From Bacteroidota bacterium (GTDB lineage Bacteria; Bacteroidota; Ignavibacteria; Ignavibacteriales; Ignavibacteriaceae): a stretch of 8,309 bases of DNA. The notes under the pieces were generated by a model. It was not told the origin of the DNA. It made no database searches and worked only from the letters and a program-made list of their open reading frames with translations. Below are positions 1-7,154 of the stretch, piece after piece. The stretch spans positions 1 through 8,309 of the forward strand of contig JAUZPC010000116.1 of assembly GCA_030706105.1 (NCBI GenBank), in the 5' to 3' direction. The first letter of the stretch is position 1; the number at the start of each line of letters is the position of its first letter. Made by a program: the position numbers and the translations under genes.

Positions 1-1
1 A

Positions 2-277
2 GATAATGTACAATTTGAAAAAGCGCTTAAGGAAAGTGGGTTTTCACTTGTTGAGTACCAGAATATAAAAAATATTTTAATTCAGGCATTAATGGATTCA
101 AAAGATTTGAATAACTTAAGGACGGATAGCAAAAAGCCTTCTAACCAGGCGGAACTAAAAGCTTATGAAGAAGAGCAAAAGATGTTAAACATCCGCAAAA
201 TGAATGCTTATCTTTATAATAACCATGCCGAGGAACTAAATCCCATATTTAAAGAGTTCAGTCTGATAACTGAATAG
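2..277 (+). CDS. 3' end of an unrecognised protein (5' truncated by window edge)
   Basis: The frame is open from the first bases of the window to a TAG stop at 275-277, giving the last 91 residues of a longer protein. An ATG at 92 exists, but the frame stays open upstream of it and has no good ribosome binding site there, so the gene most likely starts outside the window. The visible part is charged and probably helical: an early segment with ALKESGFSLVEYQ, then a Lys/Glu-rich stretch with AYEEEQKM, ending EFSLITE. The ESGFSLVEY wording faintly recalls the last strand of some SAM-dependent methyltransferases, but this is too weak for a call. The gene converges on the DNA methyltransferase with a 33-bp gap, so it could be a partner of that enzyme or unrelated. 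Function unknown. Confidence 0.6.
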   Translation, partial: DNVQFEKALKESGFSLVEYQNIKNILIQALMDSKDLNNLRTDSKKPSNQAELKAYEEEQKMLNIRKMNAYLYNNHAEELNPIFKEFSLITE

Positions 278-310
278 CATTTATTGATAAATACTTAGTT
301 TTGCTTTATG

Positions 311-1267
311 TCAGTCTTTTTTGTTTGCAATTTTTTTCCGAAGTGCTAACGTGTTTCTTTCCCAGAAAACCCCATCTTCATACCCCTGAATAGTTTTATC
401 TTTAGCTGCTATTTCGAGACGTTTTTCAGCCAAACAGCAATATATAGGGTTTAGCTCAACTCCTATATAATTTCTATTTAGTTTTTTAGCTACAACGGAA
501 GTTGTACCTGAACCTAAGAACGGATCAAAAATAACATCGCCTTCATTAGAACTGGCCAAAATAATTTTAGCAAGAAGTTTTTCCGGTTTCTGAGTTGGAT
601 GGTCGGTATTTTCAGGCATCGACCAATAAGGTATAGTAAGATCAGTCCATATATTGGAGGGGTGTGTTAAACGGAAATTACCGTCTTCTGTTTCTTCCCA
701 GTCTTTAGGCTTACCATCCAATTTATAGGGAGCCAATACTTTTCGTTTTTCTTTCACCCTGTCAACATAGAAATTATAATTTTTGGACATAGAGCAAAAC
801 CAAATGTCCTCAGTTGAATTTTTCCAATTTTCTTTTGCTCCCCTACCCTTTTCTCTCTGCCATGTTATTCTGTTAAGTACATTAAAATATTTTTTTGCGA
901 CAAGGTGAATAGATGTGGAAGAATGATAATCACCGCAGATATATATTGAAGAAGTTTCTTTTAATAAAGGGATAATTTTACAAAGCCACGAATCAATATA
1001 TTCACAATACTCATCAATGGAAGTCTTGCCGAATTTGCTGCCGTTAAAATTTTTTGAAAGATTATAAGGCGGATCAACAAAAAGCAAATCGATTGATTGC
1101 TCAGGCAAATACTCAAGGGCATCAAATAAATCCTGGTTGATAGTTTTATTAATTACTTCCTTAAGTTTAACCTTTTTAGACAGTTTTATAAATCTATCTT
1201 CATAACGATTTTGTTCCTGAGGGCTAATATCAAGTGTTCTGTTATACGGAGCTTTTTGCTTTACCAT
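311..1267 (-). CDS. Beta-class site-specific DNA methyltransferase (probably adenine-N6)
   Basis: Transfers a methyl group from S-adenosylmethionine to an exocyclic amino group in a specific DNA site. Of 318 residues, the catalytic DPPY motif is at residues 65-68 (in LLFVDPPYNL), and the SAM-binding FLGSGT motif comes later at 250-255, preceded by HPTQKP at 223-228. Catalytic motif first and SAM motif last is the beta-class order, as in M.HinfI, M.RsrI and CcrM. DPPY favours N6-adenine, though N4-cytosine enzymes cannot be fully excluded. The variable stretch at about residues 130-222, with RITWQREKGRGAKENWKN, probably includes the target-recognition region; the recognised site cannot be read from it. 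The length is normal and no break is seen. The start at 1267 has only an A-rich leader and no clear Shine-Dalgarno, which is common in this phylum. No restriction endonuclease is recognisable nearby, so it may be solitary or pair with a gene to the left of the window. Confidence 0.93.
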   Translation of the reverse strand: MVKQKAPYNRTLDISPQEQNRYEDRFIKLSKKVKLKEVINKTINQDLFDALEYLPEQSIDLLFVDPPYNLSKNFNGSKFGKTSIDEYCEYIDSWLCKIIPLLKETSSIYICGDYHSSTSIHLVAKKYFNVLNRITWQREKGRGAKENWKNSTEDIWFCSMSKNYNFYVDRVKEKRKVLAPYKLDGKPKDWEETEDGNFRLTHPSNIWTDLTIPYWSMPENTDHPTQKPEKLLAKIILASSNEGDVIFDPFLGSGTTSVVAKKLNRNYIGVELNPIYCCLAEKRLEIAAKDKTIQGYEDGVFWERNTLALRKKIANKKD

Positions 1268-1307
1268 TATTGAAATTTTCTACGGATTTTGATACTTTTT
1301 TTAAGTA

Positions 1308-1336
1308 CAAATATAATGCATTTTTAATTAGTAAAA
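1308..1336 (-). promoter_or_regulatory. Candidate promoter of the methyltransferase gene
   Basis: On the - strand, TATATTTG at 1315-1308 matches exactly the Bacteroidetes -7 element TAnnTTTG. A T-rich TTTT at 1336-1333 lies 17 bases upstream as a weak -33 element. The -7 element is 40 bp from the start codon at 1267, leaving a short leader. Transcription start has not been measured and AT-rich sequence gives chance matches. Confidence 0.4.
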
Positions 1337-1341
1337 TATAA

Positions 1342-1355
1342 CAAGAAAATTCTTG
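1342..1355. repeat. Short palindrome upstream of the methyltransferase promoter
   Basis: CAAGAA-AA-TTCTTG forms a 6-bp inverted repeat with a 2-base centre, just upstream of the weak -33 element of the candidate methyltransferase promoter and inside the divergent spacer shared with the histidine kinase gene. Its position suits an operator, but its size also fits chance in AT-rich DNA. Confidence 0.3.
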
Positions 1356-1477
1356 CTCAATTTGTCTCATAATTAAAAATTACTAATTATTTTTCGATAA
1401 TAAACCGACAAGTATAACTATATGTCAAAGAATTATATAAAAACGAATTATCATAATATCCAAAGATAAGACTAAGT

Positions 1478-2872
1478 ATGAACATAGCTGAATATTTAAC
1501 TAACATACGAATATTAGAAGCCGAAAAAGAATCTGTGCTTTATGAATTTCAAAAAAGAAATATCACCAGGTTAAATATGTCTGTTCGCTTTATACTTCCT
1601 TTATTCTTGATATTAATTTTCTTTTTTTTGCTTGATCTCAATAAAGGCAGTGCAATAGAACAAAAATGGAGGATTGGGATAATTTTATCCCACTCTACTT
1701 TGTTTTTTGTTCTTCTTTGTATGCTGATATCGTCTTACTATTTATGTAAAAAAGATGAGTATACAAAGAATATTTCATTTTTTACAACTCACTTTACATA
1801 TTTTTTCCCCCTTCTTATGGGAGGAGTACTTGCCACAATTGACCAGTTAGTAACAACTGCTATCAATCCTTTTATGATTACGTGCCTGGTGATGCCGTTA
1901 TTTCTAATTATCCGCCCGCTTTATTCTCTATTCTGGTATACCTTAGCCATAATTATTTTTTTAATAATTGAGCCGATAACACAATCTAATCCGAATATTC
2001 TACTCTCTAATACAGCTAATGGAATTTCTGCGGCTACAATGGGTTATGCATTGTCTTTGATTCTATGGCAAATCAATTTAAAGAAATTTAGGCAGGAACT
2101 AATAATAAATAAGCAAAATGAAGTTCTGGAAAAGCAAAATGCAAAGCTAATTCTTAATACCAAAGAACTGAATCATGCAATTCAGACGAAAGATAAATTT
2201 TTTTCAATTATTTCCCATGACTTAAAAAGTCCATTCCAGGGATTCATAGGATTAACTCAAATGATGGCTGAAGGCAATATAGATATTTCAAAAGCTGAAT
2301 TAATGGAGTTTAGTAAGTCGCTGCATGATTCCGCTTCTACAGTTTATAAGCTATTGGAAAATTTACTTGAATGGGCTCAGATGCAAAAAGGTGAAATAAG
2401 TTTTGCTCCGCATAGTTTCTTATTATCAGAAGCGGTTGAGCAAATTATCAACACTTTTAAGCAAAGAGCTGACCAAAAGGGAATCACAATTCTAAATGAT
2501 TTTCCTTCAAACCAATATGTTTTTGGTGATGATAAAATGATAAATGCCGTATTGAGAAATCTTTTATCAAACGCTGTAAAATTTACAAGAAGAAATGGTA
2601 ATATTATAGTTGGTGCTAAAGAGACAGAAGATAAAATGCTGGAAATTTTTGTTAATGATAACGGAGTTGGACTATCCCCAAAAGATGTAAATAATCTTTT
2701 TAAGATTGAGGAAAAAGTTAGTTCGCCTGGCACTGACGGCGAATTAAGTTCCGGTTTAGGTTTATTGCTTTGCAAAGAATTTGTAGAAAAAAATGGTGGA
2801 AAAATCCGGGCCGAAAGTCAGCAAGAAACTGGCAGCACTTTTTATTTTACGGTACCGGAAAAACAGCAATAG
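1478..2872 (+). CDS. Membrane-bound sensor histidine kinase, six predicted TM spans
   Basis: Autophosphorylates a histidine in response to an unknown signal and passes the phosphate to a response regulator. Of 464 residues, roughly six hydrophobic spans are visible at about 34-54, 67-89, 101-121, 131-145, 147-164 and 182-199, with very short loops. An even number places both the N-terminus and the kinase in the cytoplasm. A charged linker follows (about 200-240, likely coiled coil). The H box is FFSIISHDLKSPF with phospho-acceptor His247. The ATPase domain shows the N box NLLSNAVKFT (361-370), the G1 box DNGVG (394-398), NLFKI as F box, and GLGL (426-429) as G2 box, all intact. There is no PAS, GAF or large extracellular domain, so the signal is probably sensed in or at the membrane. 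No receiver domain is fused and no response regulator gene is adjacent. It diverges from the methyltransferase and converges on the secreted propeller gene with a 130-bp gap; no functional link is evident. Confidence 0.93.
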   Translation: MNIAEYLTNIRILEAEKESVLYEFQKRNITRLNMSVRFILPLFLILIFFFLLDLNKGSAIEQKWRIGIILSHSTLFFVLLCMLISSYYLCKKDEYTKNISFFTTHFTYFFPLLMGGVLATIDQLVTTAINPFMITCLVMPLFLIIRPLYSLFWYTLAIIIFLIIEPITQSNPNILLSNTANGISAATMGYALSLILWQINLKKFRQELIINKQNEVLEKQNAKLILNTKELNHAIQTKDKFFSIISHDLKSPFQGFIGLTQMMAEGNIDISKAELMEFSKSLHDSASTVYKLLENLLEWAQMQKGEISFAPHSFLLSEAVEQIINTFKQRADQKGITILNDFPSNQYVFGDDKMINAVLRNLLSNAVKFTRRNGNIIVGAKETEDKMLEIFVNDNGVGLSPKDVNNLFKIEEKVSSPGTDGELSSGLGLLLCKEFVEKNGGKIRAESQQETGSTFYFTVPEKQQ

Positions 2873-3002
2873 GCCTTTTTCAGTAATTAGCATTCCTGCC
2901 TGAAGGCACCCCAAATCTGGACAATTTATGCAAATCTAAAGTCCACCGAGGGATATTACACCTGACAATTTCAGATTATCAGCGATTCAATATATTTCTT
3001 TT

Positions 3003-5378
3003 TCATTTTATTATTACCATCTTTTTTACGGCGGAGAAATCTTTTTTCCCGTCTGTTGAAGCAGCTTTTAATGAATAGAAATAAATCCCACTTGATAAGC
3101 CCGCACAGCTGAAGATATATTCATAGTTACCGGGTTGTTTAAGCCCTTCATTCACTTCACGAACAACCTGGCCGAGAGCATTATAGAACTTTATGTTTAC
3201 ATTGCTTTCTATAGGAACTGCATATTTAATAACAGTTGAAGGATTAAAAGGATTCGGATAGTTCTGGGATAAAGAATATGTTTTGGGCGCTAGGTCGGCA
3301 TTTATATTTACCTCGCTGGAATAAGAATATTTACTATCATAATCAATCTGCCGGAGGCGGTAGCTAATAGTCCCTGTATAGGATAAATCCGAAAGATTGT
3401 CTGCATATTGATAATCCGTTCTTTCTGTTGTTGTCCCCTTGCCGTGCACAAATCCAATCTTTATCCAGTTTTCATTGCCATATTTTCTTTCAACATCAAA
3501 TCCCCTGTTATTTGTTTCTGTAGCAGTATTCCAATTTAACAGACAACTATTATCTTCATAAGCAGCGGTAAAAGAAGATAGTTCAACAGGAGTAAATATT
3601 TCAGAAAGTAGTCTCCTCCAAATACCTGTACCGTAAGTTCCTGCATAAATATAATCACCCTTTATGACAAGGCAGAATACAGGACTACCCCCAAAACCAT
3701 CGTCTATACGCTGCCAAATTCTTCCTGTATCTGCAGAAAAATAAATGCCATTATAACTTCCAGCAAATATATTGTTTTTATATTTTGTAAAAGTTATGGC
3801 AGCAATATTTGCACCTGATTTTTGCCAAGTATTACCGTCATCAGTTGAACGGCATATCCCATCATAATCGGTTACTGCCAAAATAGTATTTCCAATAGCA
3901 CAAAAAGACGAAACCCGTGAGGCCATTCCCAAGTCATAAATACGATTCCAGCTTATTGAATCAACTCTCGAGCGAAGCGCATAGCCCCAAAATGTTCCGG
4001 CGTAAATATGATTATTGTTAATAAATAGTGTTTGGATACAATCAGGAAAAACATTATTGAATACATTACTCCAGCTTTCCCCGTCATTTGTCGAAAGATA
4101 AATATACCCCCACTCACGATGTCCATCAGTTTCATACGTGCCTGCAAATATTTTATTTTCTTTAAAAGCAAAACAAGAAATCATAGCACCTTGATTTATT
4201 CCATTACTTATATTCACCCATTCAGCCCCGTGATCAGTAGAAAGAAATATTCCGGCAGGGTCGTCTGTATAAGCCCAGGTACCTGTAAATAAATTGTTTC
4301 CTTTAACCCCTAACGATAAAGTAAACCTACTGGGTATTCCGTTATTTACTTTTATCCAGTTGAGCCCATTATTTGAAGATGCAATTATCCCATTACCATA
4401 AGTAGCAGCATATAAATAATTCCCAAGAGCATCGAGAGTTCGAATTTGAGTTAGAAAAAGTCCATCATTAGCCTGGCTCCAGGTTGTTCCATTATTTGTT
4501 GTTTTATATATGCCGAAACCGTCTTCATTAGCAGCATATATTTCACTTCCGTCGGCAATAATTGAACTGACATTCCCCGGTTCTTCGCCAATATAGTTCC
4601 AACCCAAGCCATGATTTGAAGAAAGGAGTATGCCGGCCTTTGTTCCTGCATAAATATTATCTCCGGAACTGTAGAAACAATTTACCCCACTGCAAGTTGT
4701 GGCCTGAACCCAGCTTGCTCCATTATCGGTTGATAAAAAAATGCCATTGTTGTTTGTTCCGGCAATAATGCCTGTATCGCAAAGTGTAACAGCGGTAACC
4801 TCATAATGTAAATTTAATGCAGTCCAGGTTTCGCCCAAATTAGTGGAACGGAACAAACCATTTGAAGTGCCAAGTATAATGAGTGAGTCTAAAACAGAAA
4901 TAGCTCGAATAGCCCCGATATTAGGAAATCCAATATTAATATGAGTCCATAATTCACCATTGTTACTTGATTTGAATATATCACTTTCATTGATAGCATA
5001 AATATTATTTCCATTTGCAGTTAAAGTATTAACATACCCGGATAATCCATTATTCACCAATTGCCAGGGAGTACCATCATTTGCAGTTTTATAAACACCG
5101 CCTTTGGTTGCGGCAAATACATTTGAGTTACAGTTACATAAAGAAAAAATTTGCCAGTAATTTAGCCCATTATTCATTTGTACCCATGTTATTCCATTAT
5201 CTGTTGATAGCAGTACTCCGGAATACATAGAACCGGCAAACAGATAACTACCATTTGCTGTAAGACTTGAAATACTTTCCCAATAAGGACCGTTTAAATG
5301 AACCCACTGTGTTAAAGAATTTGAAGGTATTATTAATATATAAATGGTATATAATAAATAATAGTAAAATTTCCTCAT
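3003..5378 (-). CDS. Secreted Asp-box beta-propeller protein with type IX sorting domain
   Basis: A 791-residue exported protein of unknown binding or enzymatic role. Residues 1-24 look like a signal peptide (MRKF then a hydrophobic run, with SNSLTQ near the likely cleavage site). Residues about 25-590 carry Asp-box-like motifs (S-T-D-x-G-x-x-W pattern) at 58, 98, 137, 178, 216, 253, 293, 334, 380, 429, 470 (degenerate, SRVDSISW), 511 and 548, usually 37-49 residues apart, often preceded by IYAGT/IFAGT strands. This is the BNR/sialidase-like propeller repeat. The catalytic arginine triad of true sialidases was not identified, so sialidase activity is not claimed. Residues about 597-695 form a linker domain (PVELSSF...LLNWNTATETNNRGFDVER) common before sorting tails in Ignavibacteria-like proteins. 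Residues about 700-791 are a type IX secretion C-terminal domain with QNYPNPFNPST and GLSSGIYFY. AAAGG at 5390-5386 lies 7 bases before the ATG and supports this start. Confidence 0.9.
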   Translation of the reverse strand: MRKFYYYLLYTIYILIIPSNSLTQWVHLNGPYWESISSLTANGSYLFAGSMYSGVLLSTDNGITWVQMNNGLNYWQIFSLCNCNSNVFAATKGGVYKTANDGTPWQLVNNGLSGYVNTLTANGNNIYAINESDIFKSSNNGELWTHINIGFPNIGAIRAISVLDSLIILGTSNGLFRSTNLGETWTALNLHYEVTAVTLCDTGIIAGTNNNGIFLSTDNGASWVQATTCSGVNCFYSSGDNIYAGTKAGILLSSNHGLGWNYIGEEPGNVSSIIADGSEIYAANEDGFGIYKTTNNGTTWSQANDGLFLTQIRTLDALGNYLYAATYGNGIIASSNNGLNWIKVNNGIPSRFTLSLGVKGNNLFTGTWAYTDDPAGIFLSTDHGAEWVNISNGINQGAMISCFAFKENKIFAGTYETDGHREWGYIYLSTNDGESWSNVFNNVFPDCIQTLFINNNHIYAGTFWGYALRSRVDSISWNRIYDLGMASRVSSFCAIGNTILAVTDYDGICRSTDDGNTWQKSGANIAAITFTKYKNNIFAGSYNGIYFSADTGRIWQRIDDGFGGSPVFCLVIKGDYIYAGTYGTGIWRRLLSEIFTPVELSSFTAAYEDNSCLLNWNTATETNNRGFDVERKYGNENWIKIGFVHGKGTTTERTDYQYADNLSDLSYTGTISYRLRQIDYDSKYSYSSEVNINADLAPKTYSLSQNYPNPFNPSTVIKYAVPIESNVNIKFYNALGQVVREVNEGLKQPGNYEYIFSCAGLSSGIYFYSLKAASTDGKKDFSAVKKMVIIK

Positions 5379-5453
5379 AGCATTACCTTTGTCGGTATAT
5401 TAATGTAACTCACTCAATTATAATAATTTAAAATGATGAAATATTCATAATGT

Positions 5454-5468
5454 TTGTGTGACTCACAA
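5454..5468. repeat. Imperfect palindrome TTGTG-N5-CACAA in the divergent spacer
   Basis: TTGTGTGACTCACAA is a 15-bp near-palindrome: 5-bp outer arms plus an internal G/C pair match, and one pair of positions breaks it. It lies 75 bp upstream of the propeller gene start and about 195 bp upstream of sufB. The arms resemble CRP-like half-sites, but the spacing is too short for the standard TGTGA-N6-TCACA site. It may be an operator for either gene. Confidence 0.35.
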
Positions 5469-5529
5469 TAATCAGATGGGTGATATGTTTTTTCCGTCAA
5501 TAGACACACTCTCCCCTACCAGCCGGATT

Positions 5530-5548
5530 TTGTGACAATGAGACACAA
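5530..5548. repeat. Second TTGTG...CACAA inverted repeat
   Basis: TTGTG (5530-5534) and CACAA (5544-5548) are the same arms as the palindrome at 5454-5468 but 9 bases apart instead of 5. A further TTGTG half lies at 5560-5564. The different spacings argue against one fixed dimer site; repeated half-sites upstream of sufB remain possible. Confidence 0.25.
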
Positions 5549-5597
5549 TCTTGACTTTTTTGTGAAGATAATGGCGTTTCAATCTTGACTTTTTTGT
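5546..5597 (+). repeat. Exact 18-bp direct repeat upstream of sufB
   Basis: CAATCTTGACTTTTTTGT occurs at 5546-5563 and again, base for base, at 5580-5597, a 34-bp period or about three helical turns. The second copy overlaps the upstream element of the candidate sufB promoter; the first has no -10 sequence at the matching distance. This arrangement suits tandem sites for a transcription factor or an upstream promoter element, but the repeat could also come from a local duplication. Confidence 0.7.
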
Positions 5598-5615
5598 ATA
5601 GATTGTATAATTTTA
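5585..5615 (+). promoter_or_regulatory. Candidate sufBC promoter
   Basis: TTGACT at 5585-5590 is followed 15 bases later by TATAAT at 5606-5611, close to a classic sigma-70 promoter though with a short spacer. Read the Bacteroidetes way, TTG at 5585-5587 is 20 bases before TAATTTTA (5608-5615), one base from TAnnTTTG. Both readings put the transcript start near 5620 and leave a leader of about 40 bases before the sufB ATG. The spacer also contains TTGTATA twice with a 9-base period (5594-5600 and 5603-5609). Confidence 0.5.
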
Positions 5616-5663
5616 CCTGTGAAAATGATAATTGCTTAACAGCAAAGTATTTAAGGAAATAAT

Positions 5664-7109
5664 ATGAGCACCGAAGTTTCATCAATAGAAGAACTTACTA
5701 ATAAAGAGTATAAATACGGTTTTGTAACAGATATCGATTCAGATACATTTGCCAAAGGATTGAATGAAGAAGTTATAAAAGCTCTGTCCAAAAGAAAAAA
5801 TGAACCTGAATTTATGCTTGAATGGCGTCTGAAAGCCTACAAGCACTGGCTTACTATGGAAGAACCAACCTGGGCTAATATTCACTATAATAAGATTGAT
5901 TATCAGGATATTATTTACTACTCCGCCCCGAAAAAGAAAAAAGAGTTGAAAAGTCTGGATGAAGTTGATCCTGAATTATTAAATACATTCTCTAAACTCG
6001 GCATTTCACTTGATGAACAAAAAAGACTTTCAAACGTTGCTGTTGATGCTGTGTTTGACAGTGTTTCTGTTGCCACTACCTTCAAAGAAAAGATTTCCGA
6101 ACTTGGAATTATATTTTGTCCATTTTCAGAAGCAGTCATAAATCATCCTGATTTAGTTAAAAAATATTTAGGCACAGTAGTTCCTTCAACTGATAATTTT
6201 TTTGCCGCGTTAAATTCCGCTGTTTTCAGTGACGGCTCTTTTGTATATATCCCTAAAGGGGTCCGCTGTCCCATGGAGCTTTCGACTTATTTCAGAATAA
6301 ACGCAGCCAGTACCGGCCAGTTTGAACGTACTCTTATTATTGCAGATGAAGGCGCATATGTAAGCTACCTTGAGGGTTGTACTGCCCCCCAGAGAGATGA
6401 GAATCAACTGCACGCGGCAATTGTTGAGCTTATTGCATTGGATAATGCACAGATTAAATATTCTACAGTACAAAACTGGTATGCAGGTGACAAAGAAGGT
6501 AAAGGCGGTATTTATAATTTTGTTACCAAACGAGGTATTTGTAAGGGAATAAATTCCAAAATCTCCTGGACTCAGGTAGAGACCGGTTCTGCCATCACAT
6601 GGAAATACCCGGGCTGTATTTTGCAGGGTGATAATTCAGTCGGCGAGTTTTATTCTGTAGCCGTTACAAACAACTACCAGCAGGCAGATACCGGAACAAA
6701 GATGATACATTTAGGGAAAAATACCCACAGTACAATAGTTTCAAAAGGCATATCAGCAGGTAAAAGCAGCAACAGTTACAGAGGACTTGTAAAGGTAAGC
6801 AAAAAAGCCGAAGGAGCCCGCAATTATTCACAGTGCGATTCTTTGTTAATCGGTGATAAATGCGGAGCACATACTTTTCCATATCTGGAAATTAATAATC
6901 CTTCTGCTCAGGTAGAACATGAGGCAACTACTTCAAAAATTGGTGAGGATCAGTTATTTTATCTAAACCAGAGAGGTATTGCAACTGAGGACGCTATTAA
7001 CCTGATTGTTAATGGATATTGCAAAGAAGTATTCAAAGAACTGCCAATGGAATTTGCGGTAGAAGCACAGAAATTACTTTCAGTATCTCTTGAAGGCAGC
7101 GTAGGTTAG
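5664..7109 (+). CDS. sufB: Fe-S cluster assembly scaffold protein SufB
   Basis: SufB is the scaffold subunit of the cytoplasmic SufBCD complex, where iron-sulfur clusters are built before transfer to client proteins. The protein has 481 residues, normal for the family. The core is strongly conserved: YIPKGVRCPMELSTYFRINA (194-213), LEGCTAP with Cys239, NYSQCDSLLIGDKCGAHTFPY (387-407) with Cys391, and VEHEATTSKIGEDQLFYL (417-434) with His419 and Glu420. By position these fit E. coli SufB Arg226/Asn228 (here Arg211/Asn213), Cys254, Cys405, His433 and Glu434, the residues linked to sulfur transfer and cluster assembly, so the protein should be active. The start is supported by AAGGA at 5653-5657, 6 bases before the ATG. 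sufC follows after 45 bp on the same strand, probably in one transcript. Control is probably through the direct repeats and promoter at 5546-5615; no Fe-S regulator gene is seen here. Confidence 0.97.
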   Translation: MSTEVSSIEELTNKEYKYGFVTDIDSDTFAKGLNEEVIKALSKRKNEPEFMLEWRLKAYKHWLTMEEPTWANIHYNKIDYQDIIYYSAPKKKKELKSLDEVDPELLNTFSKLGISLDEQKRLSNVAVDAVFDSVSVATTFKEKISELGIIFCPFSEAVINHPDLVKKYLGTVVPSTDNFFAALNSAVFSDGSFVYIPKGVRCPMELSTYFRINAASTGQFERTLIIADEGAYVSYLEGCTAPQRDENQLHAAIVELIALDNAQIKYSTVQNWYAGDKEGKGGIYNFVTKRGICKGINSKISWTQVETGSAITWKYPGCILQGDNSVGEFYSVAVTNNYQQADTGTKMIHLGKNTHSTIVSKGISAGKSSNSYRGLVKVSKKAEGARNYSQCDSLLIGDKCGAHTFPYLEINNPSAQVEHEATTSKIGEDQLFYLNQRGIATEDAINLIVNGYCKEVFKELPMEFAVEAQKLLSVSLEGSVG

Positions 7110-7154
7110 TCATTATAAATTAAGAACTTATTATTTTTCTTTTAAAGGAATAAA

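Noticed and set aside
279..292. ATTTAT-TG-ATAAAT inverted repeat between the two convergent genes as a shared terminator
   Set aside because: The stem is entirely A/T with a 2-base centre, and no T run follows directly; too weak to call a terminator.
1361..1395. TTTG-N23-TATTTTTC as a promoter for the histidine kinase
   Set aside because: The -7 element misses the final G and the spacing is at the long edge; in such AT-rich DNA this is not distinguishable from chance.
2377..2775. 132-codon - strand frame inside the histidine kinase
   Set aside because: It lies wholly opposite the conserved kinase core, whose motifs are intact; no ribosome binding site or family resemblance.
2874..2908. GCCTT...CTGAAGGC and TGCC-TGAA-GGCA pairings between the kinase and propeller genes as a terminator
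   Set aside because: The stems are short or bulged and no T run follows on either strand.
3003..5378. Sialidase function for the Asp-box protein
   Set aside because: Asp-boxes are structural and occur in many propellers; I could not identify the arginine triad and tyrosine/glutamate active site of sialidases.
5497..5685. 62-codon - strand frame across the sufB upstream region
   Set aside because: It overlaps the sufB start and promoter, spans the direct repeat, and its translation has low-complexity, non-protein-like composition.
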